From positions 12,227,467 through 12,291,466 of the forward strand of contig OY986436.1 of assembly GCA_963920525.1 (NCBI GenBank): a stretch of DNA of 64,000 nt, read 5' to 3'. Origin of the DNA: Dichetophora obliterata (Eukaryota > Arthropoda > Insecta > Diptera > Sciomyzidae). Below are positions 42,623 through 55,033 of this stretch, in pieces (position 1 is the first letter of the stretch; every line of letters begins with the position of its first letter). The notes under the pieces are model-generated. The model searched no databases and was not told where the DNA came from. It was given only the letters and a program-made list of their open reading frames with translations. Made by a program: the position numbers and the translations under genes.

Positions 42623-45437
42623 TGTAACGGAGGCGTAAGTTTCCGGGCACCGTAAGACGTTAAATTTCAAAAATGAATTTTAAATTTCAAAATTTTAAAA
42701 TTTTGGTTGTTGTGGAGCGGTGCTACCATCTCTGCGAGAGGGCGGCCCTTTGCATTTAGTTTGAGGGCGCCTTTTTACAGCGCCCCTGGTTCTCGATGAC
42801 CAGTATTAAAAGGCCGCTCACTCACAGAGGCGGTACCATCGCCCCGGTCCAGTGACCCGCGGACACTAGGTTGGCCACGGCTGCACGTGCTAGTTAGCCA
42901 TTGCTAGCAGTTCGGTGAGATGTGGGGTGGGGTCTTGTGGCCGTCCACGTGTACCCTTGCCGTACAAATGTCACGTGCATAAATCATCGCACGTCGGTGA
43001 TTCCAAATAAAGAATACAAAAAAAAATTTTCTCTGAAACTAGAATTAAATATCAAGTAAAACAAATATAAAAAAAAATAAAGGAAACCGTTTGGGCACCC
43101 CTGGCCCAATCATCCAACACCTTCTCGTTGAGCTCTGGTGGACGAGCTCGGCCCACACTTTTCCCACCCTTCCGTGAGGGTTCAGGGGCTAAATATAATA
43201 AGAACCCTCCCAAAAGCAAACATCTTCTCCTCCTGACCAAATAAAAAACTTTAGTGTTTCATTTTATAACAGAGTTTAATTTAAGTTTAAGTGTAGTTAA
43301 ATTTTAAGTTTAATTTTAGTTTAGTATGTTTTCTACTAAATTTTTATTTTTATAGTGGTTTCTTATTTGTATTTTATATTACCTTTTTTTTTCTGTAAGC
43401 AACTATTTTGTATTTTGTTTCTATTTCCTATAAGTTTTTTTATATTTTTCCATATATATAGTATATATAATATAGTTCATATATACAATAATGCAAGTTT
43501 GCTTCAATTTTAAAATATGTTTTAAAAGAATATTAGTATATGTCTATTTGTATGTTTTAAGCATGTTGTGTTACAAAACGTATATTAATTCAATTTTTTT
43601 TTTTAAAGTATTTATAGGTTTTAAGTCTTGAAAACTGATTTATTACTAAAATACAAACGCAAATTTTAAACTATTATTAACAGTACCTAATATTCATTGT
43701 TTTATAAAATTTGATTTGTTCAAGTATTACAAAAAAAAAATGCTTTTCATCGTTTTTGTTATTCTAACAATAGTTGTTTCTTTGTTTTTTTTTTTTTTTT
43801 TTTCAAAATTACTCAAGCTTAAATAGGTTTCTTAATTGGTAAAGTTAGAAACAAAATACAGCTTTGCTGCTAAGGCAAAGTTAAGGCACTTTATCTGTGT
43901 TTTTTTTTTTTGTTGTTTAGCGTAAGCAAGATTCACTTCATGTTCATTTTAGGAATTTCAACTAGTAGTTTATGTAAAATTAACATCAATAGCTACAGCC
44001 AAATATTTTACTTGCTTTCAAACTACTTCATCTACTTTAAATAATTTAAGATTTGTTTGGCTTTTTTCTAATAAATTCTTGACCATTAATTGAAGTCACA
44101 AGAAAAGTACAGTATAACTAAATTAAAAAGCTTAATGATTGGATATGTATATATGCTAATTGCAAATTTCTTCTGAGCTTTTAGAAGTCAGCATCTAGCG
44201 TAAAAACGTTGTCCAAACGGTTGGTTGTAACGCCCCACTTCTGATATTCACCCACTTTCTTTTCGAAAAAATTTGTCTTACCATCCAAAGAAATCAACTC
44301 CATAAAACTGAAGGGATTTAGTGTACTGTAATTCTTGTCAACACCCAGCTCGTTCAACAAACGGTCAGCAACGAATTCAATATATTCTGACATCAGCTTG
44401 CAATTCATGCCTATGAGATTAACGGGCAAAGCTTCAGTGAGGAATTCTTATGCAATTTTAACAGCCTCCGAAATGATTTCAATTATATATTCCTTGGTGG
44501 GCTTTTGTACCAAGTCTTGAAACATCAGGCAAGCAAAATCGCAGCCCGCCTCTCGTTTTCGAGATTCAACTTCCACGAAGAAACTGTTCGGTGGTGAATT
44601 TTGCAAATGAAAATTTGCAAAAATTCTTGCAGAGATTTTGCGGAATTGTGCAAATCTTGGCGTCTATATTTTTTTGTGGCCTTTTTCTTATTTGATTTCA
44701 GTGATACGGTTCCCTGCCAAGGAGAGTCGTCGAATTTAATGGCTCACGAGCAAATTAACACACTGAAATTTGTTTTTGTGTTATTTTTATACCACAAATA
44801 GTTTTCTTTTGTGATCCACAAATTATAGGTTTTTATGTAGTTTGACTCTTGCAATATCTTCCAGTTTTTTTTTTTTGCAATTTTCAATATCTGTTTCTTC
44901 AGACCAGTCTCAACTTTTTTCTCTCCCGCGTGTTTTCTCTGACCTCCATGCCCTTTGTCACACAAGTAGATTTCTTCTCAGCGTTTGCACTATGCAAGTG
45001 TATGATACAATTTTGTAACTCATACCCGCTGTGTAACACAATGACTACGGCAAAACGGGTTGCAAACAAACAGTCATGATTTTCAAAGGTGGAAATAGTG
45101 TCAGTTGTCATGTTTGACAACGTGTCAACTGTCACATTTGCCAAGTTTAGAAATGTGTCAGCTGTCAAACAGCAAAGTATCAGCTGCCAAATTAAAATCC
45201 GTCAGCGGTCAAACAGCAAATTGTCAGTCCACACTTTGACACCGTTGCGAGTTAGGGTCGTTCACGATGCTGTGCACCTGAGATTACCTTGTGTATCTGA
45301 ACCAAATAAAAGGTTTTATCGATGGTATGTTCACGCTAAGTGGTAAAGAGTGAAAATGTTATACCACAATGATATGACAAATACACCACATCGTGAACAA
45401 CCCCAACACGCAAATGGTGAGATTTGGTGCCGTTACA
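42623..45437 (-). repeat. 5' LTR (2,815 bp)
   Basis: The copy at the 5' side of gag in the sense direction. It carries the same parts as the 3' LTR: MITE at 45255-45404, TGTCA array, R2 fragment at about 44566-44181 with the same in-frame stop, and GC-rich end. It should drive transcription; no TSS could be fixed from sequence. Confidence 0.95.
44181..44566 (-). pseudogene. Ribonucleotide reductase R2 fragment, copy in the 5' LTR
   Basis: Identical in translation to the copy at 35845-36230, ending FTLDADF and carrying the same in-frame TAA. Being in the 5' LTR it lies close to the probable promoter. An ATG-initiated sub-frame of 75 codons starts at the Met of IGMNCKLM (44408) and keeps the R1-docking tail. 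Confidence 0.88.
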
Positions 45438-45441
45438 ACCT
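45438..45441. repeat. Target-site duplication of the LTR element, right
   Basis: ACCT follows the right LTR, matching 34282-34285. Confidence 0.85.
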
Positions 45442-45856
45442 ATAAAAAGCAACAAAACTTTTCTATTTTTTTGTATGGCTGAAAGTTTCAGAAAAAAAAA
45501 GGTTTTTGTACATTTTTCTTTTCAACGCATGCTATTTTTTATTTTTTTTTTTTTTTTGCGTAGGTTGAGAGCTCAACTATTACCCTTCACTCTAGAATTC
45601 ACTTTGATTTTTTACTTTCAGACGCTTTGTAAAAGCTGGAGACGAGAGGCCAATTGCAACATTTTTCTTAAGCACTCTAACTTCAATGCACTGTAGAAAA
45701 TTAACAACAACTATAAAGACAAAAAAAACTTTATTTATATCCACATGAATAATTCTTAGTTATGTAAAAAATTAGAATCATTAAACTTAATAATTCTAGG
45801 TAAAAAAAGTTAATAAAAAAGGTTTTTTTATAGCTATACCTTGTAATAATACCTTA

Positions 45857-46402
45857 ACAATTTCAGATGAGAATATTTTCTTATTTCACACTTCATAGAG
45901 CTTGATTTTTAGTAGTCGGCTTGCTTACATTTTGTACACATTTTGTTTGTGTAATTAACTACAGAAACCATATTTACAACAAATACAGAATATAAGACTA
46001 ATTACACAACATTGTGAATACCCCTAATGAATAGTTTGTACTTAACAATTTCAGATGTTTTGGAGTTGCTTTTAGTATTTGCTTACATTTTGTTTGTGTA
46101 ATTTACTACAGAAACCATATTTACCACAAATACAGAATACAAGACTAATTACACAACATTGTGAATACCCCTAATGAATAGTTTGTACTTAACAATTTCA
46201 GATGTTTTGGAGTTGCTTTTAGTATTTGCTTACATTTTGTTTGTGTAATTAACTACAGAAACCATATTTACCACAAATACAGAATACAAGACTAATTACA
46301 CAACATTGTGAATAGCCCTATTGAATAGTTGGGACTTGACAATTTCAGATGAGAATATTTTCTTGTTTTATACTTTTTAGAGAGTGATTTTTAGTAGTCG
46401 GA
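45857..46402. repeat. Three 147-bp tandem MITE ends within a larger direct duplication
   Basis: Right ends of the ATTCACAATGTGGT family at 46024, 46171 and 46318 (the last mutated to TGTGAATAGCCC) give a period of exactly 147 bp. The block is bracketed by a ~65-bp direct repeat, CAATTTCAGATGAGAATATT to TTTTTAGTAGTCGG, at 45862-45925 and 46343-46402. Confidence 0.8.
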
Positions 46403-48145
46403 TTTAAGTTCTTTGAACTTATTTTTTATTTAAATAATTTTAGGGATATATTTTTTATATAATCGAGAGTAATAGCTACTAATCAATTGTTGCTGATCAA
46501 ATGATAAACAAAGATTTTTATTATGTCACTTTAATATGTTGTTAAGTTCATTACTTTATGTCCTCTAGACTGACGTCACATAGCCTTTAGCCAGCGGACG
46601 ATCAAAACACTTGCAATGATACCTTATTTATCAAATTATGATAAGTAGTTCAAAAGTTAGGAGTTCAGTTTACTTTCTGTACACTAGAGGGTGACATGTT
46701 CAATTTAATGTGACGGGACATAGCCTATCACCAGCCGAAGATCAAAACGCTTCCAACGATAAGTCATTTGTCAAATTACGATAAGTAATTTAGAAGGTAG
46801 AGTGGAACATATGAACATACATACCAGTCAAACACACATATTACTCCTTTTGCTTCGCCGTAGTCTGTTTCACATAGCTTATGATGAAAACGATAAGTGT
46901 TGTATTTTCTAATTAAAAAAGATATAATTTTTTTTATAATGTTGCAATCCGTTGCTTCAAAAACTTATTTGGCATAGAAAATAGTTCATATATAATTTTT
47001 AAAAAATATCATTTATAAAAAATATGATTTTTGCCACTTGTTTAAATTTTTGGCCCAATGTGCAATGCAAGAAATTAACAAGAGACCACTTGTTAAGACA
47101 ATTGTTAGCTTTTATTTTTTTTTTAGGTATTTATATTTTCATCGCTGACTGAAAGCACGTAGAGTTGATAACAAATGATAAAGTTAGTCATAGTTTAGAC
47201 AGAACTTAATCGATGGGCTCTTGTTTTTATTTTAATATAAAGTATAATGATATTTAATGAATATGGCAACATTACGAAACTTATGCTGAGTAAAAAATCA
47301 AAAACGTTATCAATGTAAGCTCTATATCTTCAATTAACTAAAGATACTTCAATTAGCTAAATAACTTGTTATTAACCGCCAAGCGCGTCGGAAGCGAATT
47401 TCATCTGGGGAGCAGTACAAATGGGGGAAGTGCAAATGGTATTGCAAAAAAAGTTCACCCAAATTTCTTCACATGAAGCATGAAGAAGAGAGAAAGAAGA
47501 GGGAAAATTTATAATACAAAAATATTATCGTTGCAAAAAACTGATATTTTGAATAACTTTTCTTCTTAAATTGTTTATCTAGCTAAAAAAGTGGGGGGCA
47601 ACTGCCCCCTTTCCCCCGCTTGCTACGCCAATGCTAACCGCTCATCCTATTAGCATTAAAATTTGAATATAGTATTTTTTTTGGGTGCGGCAAGTTATTT
47701 GACGTTATTATCGCTGAAAATTTTGATTTGAATTGAAATTTTACTGGGCCGGAAAAGGGAACCGGAAAGGGAAACTTGCTAAATTAAGGCGAGAGGTGTT
47801 AATTTCCCTCCTTGTCTTTATCCACCTTACCTGTTAATGAAAGCAAACTAAATTTCATTAACCATTGTTGGTACACCTAAGTCCAGTAGCCCATTAAATC
47901 CTTACCTTTTATCATCCAAGAAATTATTACAAGTAGTTTTTCATGTTTTTAATTTCAAATTTTGAGTCTTACATGGATCTTGCATGAAATAATCGATACA
48001 TTTATATATGAACATTGAAATACTAATTCAGTTAGATGAACACGTAAAATTATTTAAATATTAAAATTTAAAGTGCTTTTTAATTTTAAAAATAATAAAT
48101 AAATATTTTTTTTATGTAAACATTGCAAAACTAAATCAATTAGAT
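46403..48145. other. Mostly unassigned; one ~141-bp duplication
   Basis: A segment with CACATAGCCT, CCAGC, GATCAAAAC and CAACGATA words occurs twice, at about 46570-46690 and 46711-46820. Beyond that no gene, RNA or inverted repeat is supported. Confidence 0.45.
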
Positions 48146-48146
48146 C

Positions 48147-48230
48147 AGCGGTTCCCAATCTTTTTTCGGCCACGTATCTTTGGTAACATATTTAAGAAAA
48201 TTGTAACCCCTGAACCAAAAGTCGACGAAT
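48147..48230. mobile_element. Probable hAT terminus (CAGCGGTTCCCAATC), outer element
   Basis: CAGCGGTTCCCAATCTTTTTT has the form of many hAT ends. It is interrupted by the nested element at 48231. A possible opposite end is GAGTTGATGACCACTG at about 55816-55831, but no matching target duplication was found, so the extent of the outer element is unresolved. Confidence 0.45.
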
Positions 48231-49699
48231 CAGGCCTGTATCCAGGGGTGAAAAGGGGCAATGCCCCTACTACAACCGTTTGCCCCTCTGGCCAAATCAG
48301 GCACTGAAAAACTTTAAATGAATAATTAATATGCATTTTGTTTATATATATGTTTATTGCTTTAAAATTAGTTTAATTTAAAATAACAAAAAATATACAC
48401 ATTCACCTTATTCATGACTTGAATATGTATATGAAATTTGTTTAACAAAATTCAAATTTCTACTGGGTAAAAAATAAGATTTGAAATTTAATAATTTTTT
48501 AACCCGCATCCATAGGAACTTTCTAGAAATGAAAAGCACGTTGTGCACCAATTTGATGCAGTTAAAAAAACGAATATATAATTCATTGAAATGTTTTTAA
48601 TTTTTACATTTTTTTTTTTGCATGATGAATGTTTATTAATTTTAAAATAAGAAAAAACTGCAAATCTTAATTCTAGCAAAAATTTAAAAAAGCAAAAGAT
48701 TTAAATCAAAACATGCATGTTTGTTCTTAATATATAAATCTGAATAAAAAATTTGCATCAATTTGATGCAAACGACGGATGTGGGTTAATTCAATTTTTT
48801 TATTTGTTTTACTTAAAAAATGTCTTATAGCGCATTCTTTACTGAAAAAAAATCTGACATCACAGAATGCAGAACTTTTTAGATTCTGACCTGAATTTAC
48901 AGAATGTTGACTATTTTTGTGCTGAGAAAAGAACGGAAAAGATGCAACATTTTTTTTTATTTGATATTGGCTGCACTGTTGTTTTGAATTCCGATTTATT
49001 TACGATTGAGGTTATGTATAGTGCGGTACTGCATGGAATTTTTAAGAAATACTCATCGAGCTGTTAAATTTTATTAAAAGTAACCACTTTAATCAAAATT
49101 GTTTTGGATGCAATTTAAAAAATTTTCAAAATTGGAAATTTTGCTTCTCACAATTGTCATAGCATACAATATTACAGTCAAAATTCTTTTTTTTTTTTGT
49201 TTTTATGTTGGTATTACTAGATAGCAAAATGCAGAACAGCCTAATTTTACAGGTCAGAAAATGCTGCATTTGTTATACTTTTGCGGTCGAATGATCGAGA
49301 AAATAACACGATTTATTTTGAGGTCAACATTTTTTTTAAAAAAAAAACCGAAAAAATTCAGAACTCTTGAAGAGGTCAGAAAAAATGTAGAATTTTTTCG
49401 CCACTCTCATTTCGCTACTCTTTCTTATATTTCTAGCCTTATCTTGCATTTTTACCTTCATTTTATTACAAAGTCCTGAATTAATTTTTATATTATTTTT
49501 TATGTATTAATCTCATGTATAAAAAGATCTGCATATCCATGTAAATAATTTAAAATTAACTGTTTTTTTAATAAATATGTGTAATGTATTCATTTCACAT
49601 GTTAAAAAATTGTTTTTTTTTAAATGAAAAAACAAAAAATTCCCCCCCCCCCAAAATTCATGCCTGCCCCCTCTGTCTTCTTGGTCTGGCTACAGGCCT
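48231..49699. mobile_element. 1.47-kb hAT-like MITE with 8-bp duplication CGACGAAT
   Basis: Left end CAGGCCTGTATCCAGGGG, right end mirrored as AGGCCTGTAGCCAGACC; flanked by perfect CGACGAAT at 48223-48230 and 49700-49707. Subterminal GGGGCAATGCCCC and a C-rich run mark the two sides. It is inserted within the outer hAT-like end at 48147. Frames at 48145-48336, 48488-48679, 48867-49067 and 49261-49479 have no conserved domain. Confidence 0.85.
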
Positions 49700-49707
49700 C
49701 GACGAAT

Positions 49708-50734
49708 TATAACTTTATTTTTTTTTAAAGATTTATTTTTGAGAAAAATAGCAACATTAAATAGCTATATAAGAAATAAGAGTAAAAAATTATATAAATT
49801 CAAATTATATCTGCGAAATGTGCACTATTTTTTTCAAAGGTATTTCAATATTACCTGGAACAATGCTGCTATATATTCATAAATCTTTTTAAATTATTTT
49901 TATACAAGCCATAATATGATACGTTACGTGATATACGTTACGATACAGATTTTTTCCTTCAAAGAAGTGCACATTTTTTATAGTTTTAATTAATTACTGG
50001 AACTAGAAAAACATATAAAGTGTAATTCATGACACAAAAATCGAAAACTGAAAAAAATTTAATTAAACTTTGTATTATGCGAGTATTTATTATATTTATA
50101 AAATGCCCAACAATTCGCTAAAATTTTTTAACTTTTGTCAACCTTTTTCAAATATTGCTGCCATTCATCAAGTTTGTTGCCATTTTTAAAAAATTCAAAT
50201 TGAGATCAGCTCTCAGTACTCTCATAAATTAAATTAAAGCATTTTTTCTCTATTATGGAGGTTAAAAAAAATTATATGTTACATTTAATTTTTCAATCGT
50301 GGTAGACCTTTTGGTGGACATACCCATATAAGAGATCATGATTTTTAAACAAAAATAAATAAATAATACTATTCATTAAATAATTGTTTATGAGATCATG
50401 TTTTTAATTAGATAAGGAACACAAGAATAAAAATTTTCAAAAGAGTAAATAAATTTTATATAATACAGTACACAGTTCATATTTCATATTATTAATTATT
50501 TCCTTAAAAATAAATCCTACATTTTTCACAACAACATGGCGTATTTGGTGAAACGAAGAGTAGTCATTAGTCAGAAAATTGGCGTTTAAGTCGAAAACTA
50601 GAATCTAGAGTAGAAAATCTCAAAAACTAGAAAATAAATATTTAAAGTGAATGTATAGTATTTAATTAGCAAGTCTTAATAAAAGTATGAAATTATAATC
50701 AATAAGTTGAGACCCTATGTCCCGCTAGTCACTA
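49708..50734. other. Unassigned stretch
   Basis: AT-rich; possibly the continuation of the outer hAT-like element. No gene is supported. Confidence 0.4.
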
Positions 50735-50735
50735 A

Positions 50736-52633
50736 AGGCCCAACCAAGTTATGCTAAAGCAAACAAAAGTTTGAGAGCAAAAGCACGCACTTACACAGCA
50801 ACCCAGTAGTTCCGTTCTTAAAGAACTCGTAATAGAATCATGCGTGAATTTTCCGATTCATTGACGAAACATGCTGATTCGGCGATACATTTCATTGACG
50901 AAAATCTCATATAAATGTTCCAAATTCGTGCAAGAACGCAATGCAGAACGTTGTGTAAGTTTCATAAGTGAAAAGAGAGAGAAAGTTGATGAAATTTCGT
51001 TAATAAAGAGAAAACCGAAATGTTTAAGAAATTTCGTGTATGAAAACATTGAGAAAGTTGATGAATTTTCGTTAACAAAGTGAAGACCGAAATGTTTAGG
51101 AAATTTCGTTCACGAAAATATTGTGAAAGTTGATGAAATTTATTTGATAATGAAAGTGAAGACCGAAATGTTTAGGAAATTTCCTTCACGTTTCGTTACC
51201 GAATTTTATTCAGGAATTGCAGCTGTAATCAAAACGAAAAAGATTAAAGAAATTGGAATAGTTTTTACAAGAATCGCTTTTTAATCAAGAAGTTCAATTA
51301 AATAATATTAAATAAATAAGATAAAAAACATACAAAAACAATTAATTGTAATAGTAATTTTATTATAGGAAATTTTGAATACATTCCACAAGAAAGAAAT
51401 TGTTTAGTTTAAACAATAAGTTCAGTTTAAAATCATACAAAAGAATTCACTGTAATTAACTTAATAGTACATACAAATGCACATACATATCGTCGTAAAT
51501 ATTAAATAAATATTAGTTTTAATAATAATTTTATAAGAAAATTTGAATACATTTCAAAACAATTCGTTTTGTTTAAACATTAAGTTTAGTTTAAAATCAT
51601 TAAAAAAATTCATTTAAATTAACTTTATAGTACATACAAACGTATGTACGTACATATGTACATACATACAAAATGAAAAATTCAATTGCACTGGCTTTGC
51701 TCTTCCAGTACCTTTTGCTTTTGATCACGTTTCTGCATTTTATTTCTGACTTTTCGGAAAGTATGTCTTAATTCCAAGATAAAATTTGCATGGGTTTTTC
51801 CATCCATATATGTGCTCTCTATATAAATATATATATAAATAGTTTTCGTTGTTGCTTTATTATTTTTGTTTTTTATTGTTGACGAACCTAAAGCAGATGA
51901 GTTGAAGAATATTCAGCAAGTCTGGATTATGCAGCAAGTTTCTTTAAGAAATCATCAAAGAACAATTCTTCGACGATGCCCGAGACTGCTGGGAATATAT
52001 GAAGTCACCCAAGTTTTGTCCAAGCATTCTTTTCGTTCAGTTTTTCAACTTTCGTTTATTTTTTGAAACTTGAGAGAGAGAGCAGAATAGGGTTGCTAAC
52101 AGTACTGAAAATGTGTTTAGTTAAAATTTGTATGCCAAATTTTTTAATGAAAAAAATTGTTTTTTGTTTCGTTTGTGCAAATTTTTAAGCAAATCATGGA
52201 AAATGTGTATATTTTGCTTAGAAATTTTGCGTTTGCCACAGCTATTAAGCCAAGCAGCACAATAAACATGTTTTTTGTGTTAGCTGATGGCAACCCTTTT
52301 TAACATATCCATACAAATTTTTTTATCTGTCAATTGAAATAAATACGTTAATTTGTTTATTCAGAATTAATGCAGATCCCAATTTTGTTGATAAACTCAC
52401 AAAATTGCTAAGAAACATTAAAACATATATGAAAAAGCTGGGAGGCAATACTTCAACAAATTTTTCAAAGAACTCTTGAACTTTTTTAATATATTTTTGT
52501 CAATATTTTGTAAACGTTTGACATTTTCTTAAGCTTAAAATCTGCCAACTTGGGCGACTTTTCTACTTAATCATACATTTCGTCAACATTTCTCTGAGAC
52601 TTTTGTTTGCTTAAGCATAGCTTGGTTGGGCCT
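50736..52633. mobile_element. 1.9-kb Harbinger-like non-autonomous element
   Basis: About 45-bp inverted ends start AGGCCCAACCAAG and continue TATGCT and AAGCAAACAAAAGT. Both flanks have TAA, consistent with the 3-bp TWA duplication of PIF/Harbinger. Inside are three 72-bp units (about 50980-51195; GAAAGTTGATGAA and ACCGAAATGTTTAGGAAATT) and a ~170-bp direct repeat (51300-51490 and 51500-51665). Frames at 50871-51083 and 51866-52066 show no transposase. Confidence 0.7.
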
Positions 52634-53193
52634 TAAAGAAAACGAAAAAAAATATAATTACAATATTATTCAAGTAATTCATCATCTTCCAGATCCTCTA
52701 TTGGCAGACTTTCTTTACTGAATGAAGATATATTGTAATTAAAACAACTGCATGAACTTGATTTTAACAAAATTTTAGTTTGAACAAGAGCAGAGCATGT
52801 ATCCAAATTAAGTTTATTGCTACACTTTGTTTTAATAAGGTTTTGAAAAGAAAATATTCGCCTTGGCAATTCCATATATATTTTCAAATAAAAAAATATC
52901 GAGTTCATTTTTAATCGTGCTTATTTTATATCAAAATTGTGAAATTGTAGAATTTTTATAATTGAAAATGTTTTAATTCTGAGATATTGAAATAGTGCCG
53001 AAATAAAAAGGCACGTGCCTAAAGTGCCATCTGATTTCGAAAGTGCTGAAAAAAGCACAATTGTGCCTACATTTCCATCCCTGGTCATTATGCTTTAAGC
53101 GCATGATCCAAAAAGAGAAGATCACGCAATCAGCAGTGCGAGAAAAAAGTATTTTTTCGTGCAACGTCATCGGTCACAAGCAAGCTATAAAAC
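52634..53193. other. Unassigned stretch with a solitary ATTTCCATCCCTG end
   Basis: Near 52976-53083 the words GGCACGTGCC, AGTGCC, AAGTGCT and ATTTCCATCCCTG look like one end of a hAT-like element, but no matching opposite end was found. The frame at 52666-52908 has no known domain. Confidence 0.4.
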
Positions 53194-54596
53194 CAGGGTT
53201 CAGAATATTCACACACCTTCACTCACAAACATTTGCTTGAAGCACACAACACACAATTTTATTTTCATTTCATTTTTGTGTGTAACGTAGTTATCGTGTT
53301 GTTGATCATCCAACATGAATTCTTCGTTTTAATATTTGCTTGTGCGTCACAAACTCAAACAATGATCGATCTCAACAATTCTCTGTGTTTCAGTTTTACA
53401 CTTATGTTTGCGTCAAAATGTTCATGTTGGAGAATTCAGGCCTTTGTCAAACCCAAAACAAAGACAATTTTTCCCCCGAATTCATAAAACTACAAAAAAT
53501 AAAGGTGGCAACCCTATCCACCATCTTGAATTTTAAAATTCTGACTTTAGATTCGAAATCAGCGACCCCTTAACACTAATAAATGACGTTTAAAACTCTT
53601 GAAAAGATATATTATTAGGTGGCAACCCTATTATTTCAAAATTTTATAATTTTTAAATTCTGACGACGGATTCGGATTCAGCGACCCATTTTTGGTTTAC
53701 CATTTTTTTTTTGCCAGCCCCGAATTCATAAAACTACAAAAAATAAAGGTGGCAACCCTATCCACCATCTTGAATTTTAATATTCTGACTTTAGATTCGA
53801 AATCAGCGACCCCTTAACACTAATAAATGACGTTTAAAACTCTTGAAAAGATATATTTTTAGGTGGCAACCCTATTATTTCAAAATTTTATAATTTTTAA
53901 ATTCTGACAACGGATTCGGATTCAGCGACCCATTTTTGGTGTACCATTTTTTTTTTGCCAACCCCGAATTCATAAAACTACAAAAAATTAAGGTGGCAAC
54001 CCTATCCACCATCTTGAATTTTAAAATTCTGACTTTAGATTCGAAATCAGCGACCCCTTAACACTGATAAATGACGTTTAAAACTCTTGAAAAGACATAT
54101 TATTAGGTTATTATTTTAATATTTTAAAATATTTTCTAATTGACGCCGAAATTTGCTACACTTGGTCAAAAACCAGTACAATACGCTGCACAGCAACCAG
54201 AACAGCATTTGTTTTTTACGCCACACGACGGTAGTGATCGATCTTAATGACCGACACAAACAAAGACAATTTTGCAAACACCACTTATTCATGTTGGAAA
54301 AATTGTCTTTGTTTTGGGTTTGACAAAGGCCTGAATTCTCCAACATGAACATTTTGACGCAAACATAAGTGTAAAACTGAAACACAGAGAATTGTTGAGA
54401 TCGATCATTGTTTGAGTTTGTGACGCACAAGCAAATATTAAAACGAAGAATTCATGTTGGATGATCAACAACACGATAACTACGTTACACACAAAAATGA
54501 AATGAAAATAAAATTGTGTGTTGTGTGCTTCAAATAGTGTTTATTGACATTTATGTTGGAGATTTCTGTTACATGAGTGAAAATTTCTGAACCCTG
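53194..54596. mobile_element. hAT-like foldback with tandem-repeat core and perfect 8-bp duplication
   Basis: A 1,403-bp element with CAGGGTTCAGAA ends, flanked by perfect TATAAAAC at 53186-53193 and 54597-54604. Subterminal inverted arms of ~238 bp (53237-53474 and 54296-54533) are almost identical, so mirrored frames appear on both strands. Between the arms are about two and a half copies of the ~243-bp GGTGGCAACCCTATCC repeat (53500-54110), also found at 1-836 and 6535-8395. No transposase. Confidence 0.9.
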
Positions 54597-55033
54597 TATA
54601 AAACTCTCAACTTGCATACGTTTTGCATGCAAAACATGTGAAAACTCGGATAAAAGTGAAAAATTATAAAATTAATGAGTTTAATTCGCGAAAAAAGTGT
54701 TTGAATACTTTGTTTGTTTATATTTCCATGCAGTAACTAAATGTAAAGAATGCTGTAAAAAGAAAAACTGCAAATAAATGGAAAACAAAATTGGATGTTC
54801 ACTTTGTTTTTATTATTGAACTGTTTTGTTAAATTTTCTTTTCCTCTGCATCGTCATCGAATTGTTGACGATTTTTTTAATTTAATAATCTTATTTTAAA
54901 AAACATTCGTGCGCGGAAAAAGAATTTTTTTGTTTTGTTGTCACACATAACATCCTCTGCACTTGTAATGTGCGTCTGCAAATAATTTTTGCTTATTAGC
55001 AGCCCTTCGCCATCGTTTCGTTTAAAAATAGTA

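Larger units (their letters stand above)
34286..45437 (-). mobile_element. Complete 11.15-kb Ty3/Gypsy-type LTR retrotransposon with RING-Gag
   Basis: A full element on the minus strand: 2.8-kb LTRs with TGTAACGG...CCGTTACA ends, a Lys-tRNA-type primer site, gag, then pol in the -1 frame with protease, reverse transcriptase, RNase H and integrase in the Gypsy order. No env-like frame is present. ACCT duplications flank it. The LTRs differ, where I compared them, by one substitution (V/I in a shadow frame near 36843 and 45178) and one T in each of two poly-T runs, so insertion looks very recent. Very long LTRs and a Lys primer recall the Ulysses/Osvaldo group of Drosophila, but that placement is inference. 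Confidence 0.93.

Noticed and set aside
53233..53573. Mirrored frames at 53233-53573 and 54116-54492 as a gene pair
   Set aside because: They are the two inverted arms of a hAT-like foldback element.
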